Shown: positions 5,891 to 6,197 of the stretch, one piece after another
How positions within the stretch are numbered: the stretch's first letter is position 1
Layout of the letters: every line of letters starts with the position of its first letter
Assembly: GCA_002413755.1 (NCBI GenBank)
Contig: DHXQ01000033.1
Coordinates: forward strand, 29,055-35,251
DNA: 6,197 nucleotides
DNA from: Candidatus Saccharibacteria bacterium UBA5152
GTDB lineage: Bacteria > Patescibacteriota > Saccharimonadia > Saccharimonadales > UBA4665
Direction: 5' to 3'
The notes under the pieces: generated by a model
Seen by the model: the letters and a program-made list of their open reading frames with translations, nothing else
Told to the model about the DNA's origin: nothing
Databases searched by the model: none
Position numbers and translations under genes: made by a program

Positions 5891-5906
5891 TTGTGCTTAT
5901 GCACAA
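5891..5906. promoter_or_regulatory. Perfect 16-bp inverted repeat upstream of ruvB, possible operator
   Basis: TTGTGC-TTAT-GCACAA is a perfect 6-4-6 inverted repeat, 11 bp upstream of the ruvB -10 box and overlapping the expected -35 position. No T-run follows on either strand, so it is not an intrinsic terminator. Its layout (TTGT-N8-ACAA) resembles the CTGT-N8-ACAG layout of the gammaproteobacterial LexA box, and ruvB is a common SOS gene. The link to LexA is only a guess; another dimeric repressor is equally possible. Confidence 0.5.
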
Positions 5907-5928
5907 AAGGTGTGGTCCTGTGTGAATT

Positions 5929-6197
5929 TTACTTCGGTTGACCGTCGAAATAGTCTTCAATTCCAGTCACAACGCCTGCGAGGTCTTCGAAGTCGTTGTC
6001 GCCGAGCTGCCATTCGTGAGGGTTATAACTATCCGCTACGCTTACGTTGGAAACATCGTTGTAATGAATTCCGAGTAAGGTGAGCAGCGTAATGTCTACT
6101 TCCGGACCGTTCAGAACACCGGATATTGCATGGAAACCGATTCTGCCTCCCTCCAATGGTTTTTTGCTAAAAGTACCCTCTGCTGTAAGTTGTAACA
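5929..6197 (-). CDS. Unrecognised protein, C-terminal part (5' end outside window)
   Basis: The reading frame is open from the right window edge to a TAA at 5929-5931, giving at least 89 residues. It reads in part LTAEGTFSKKPLEGGRIGFH, then a hydrophobic VDITLLTLLGI stretch, and ends in the acidic GDNDFEDLAGVVTGIEDYFDGQPK (starting at the GDN). A TTG at 6156 could start a 75-residue version, but the frame continues upstream without a stop and with plausible residues, so I treat the gene as truncated by the window. I recognise no family. The sequence looks soluble, rich in Gly, Asp and Asn, without cysteine. The gene ends 62 nt before the ruvB start on the same strand; no terminator is visible between them. 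The base composition looks more AT-rich than in ruvB. Confidence 0.6.
   Translation of the reverse strand, partial: LQLTAEGTFSKKPLEGGRIGFHAISGVLNGPEVDITLLTLLGIHYNDVSNVSVADSYNPHEWQLGDNDFEDLAGVVTGIEDYFDGQPK

Noticed and set aside
5929..6156. Complete 75-residue gene starting at TTG 6156
   Set aside because: The frame stays open to the window edge with normal-looking residues. GGAGGGAGG lies downstream of the TTG and cannot serve as its ribosome binding site.
1..6197. CRISPR array, tRNA, rRNA or transposase gene
   Set aside because: No regularly spaced direct repeats, no tRNA cloverleaf or rRNA-like segment, and no transposase motifs were seen on either strand by eye.

Overview
The window looks like a chromosomal stretch from a Gram-positive-type (monoderm) bacterium. 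It most resembles the Candidate Phyla Radiation, and Candidatus Saccharibacteria (TM7) fits best. This is inference from gene style and order: a compact type IV pilus cluster without a visible secretin or standard pilP, a PH-domain membrane protein with a Pro/Gln-rich N-terminus, very short or absent 5' leaders, and moderate-to-high GC. Two genes end in TGA where their neighbour begins, so TGA works as a stop. That argues against the UGA=Gly code of SR1/Gracilibacteria.

Region 1 (1-3902, + strand) is a type IV pilus locus. It holds the 3' part of pilC (inner-membrane platform), a major-type prepilin gene with its own promoter, a 5' leader hairpin, a strong ribosome binding site and an intrinsic terminator, then a second promoter driving pilM-pilN-pilO and a small single-pass membrane gene. 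These last four genes overlap by 1, 4 and 4 nt and are probably translationally coupled. PilM (actin-like, cytoplasmic) should bind the N-terminal NLLP motif of PilN. PilN pairs with PilO outside the membrane, and the fourth protein occupies the place PilP has in diderm operons. PilC is the platform on which the pilin is polymerised.

Region 2 (3903-4055) is the intergenic space between convergent genes. It is almost filled by a 140-bp imperfect palindrome, with a 25-bp outer stem, a single-base bulge and nested inner hairpins. It lacks the U-tract arrangement of a normal terminator and is the least explained element here.

Region 3 (4056-5866, - strand) is ruvB (Holliday-junction branch-migration ATPase) followed 29 nt later by a bacterial PH-domain membrane protein gene. 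Each has a -10-like box placed exactly 7 nt before its start codon, which suggests leaderless mRNAs. A perfect 16-bp inverted repeat lies upstream of the ruvB -10 box and could be an operator.

Region 4 (5929-6197, - strand) is the 3' end of an unrecognised gene that runs off the window.
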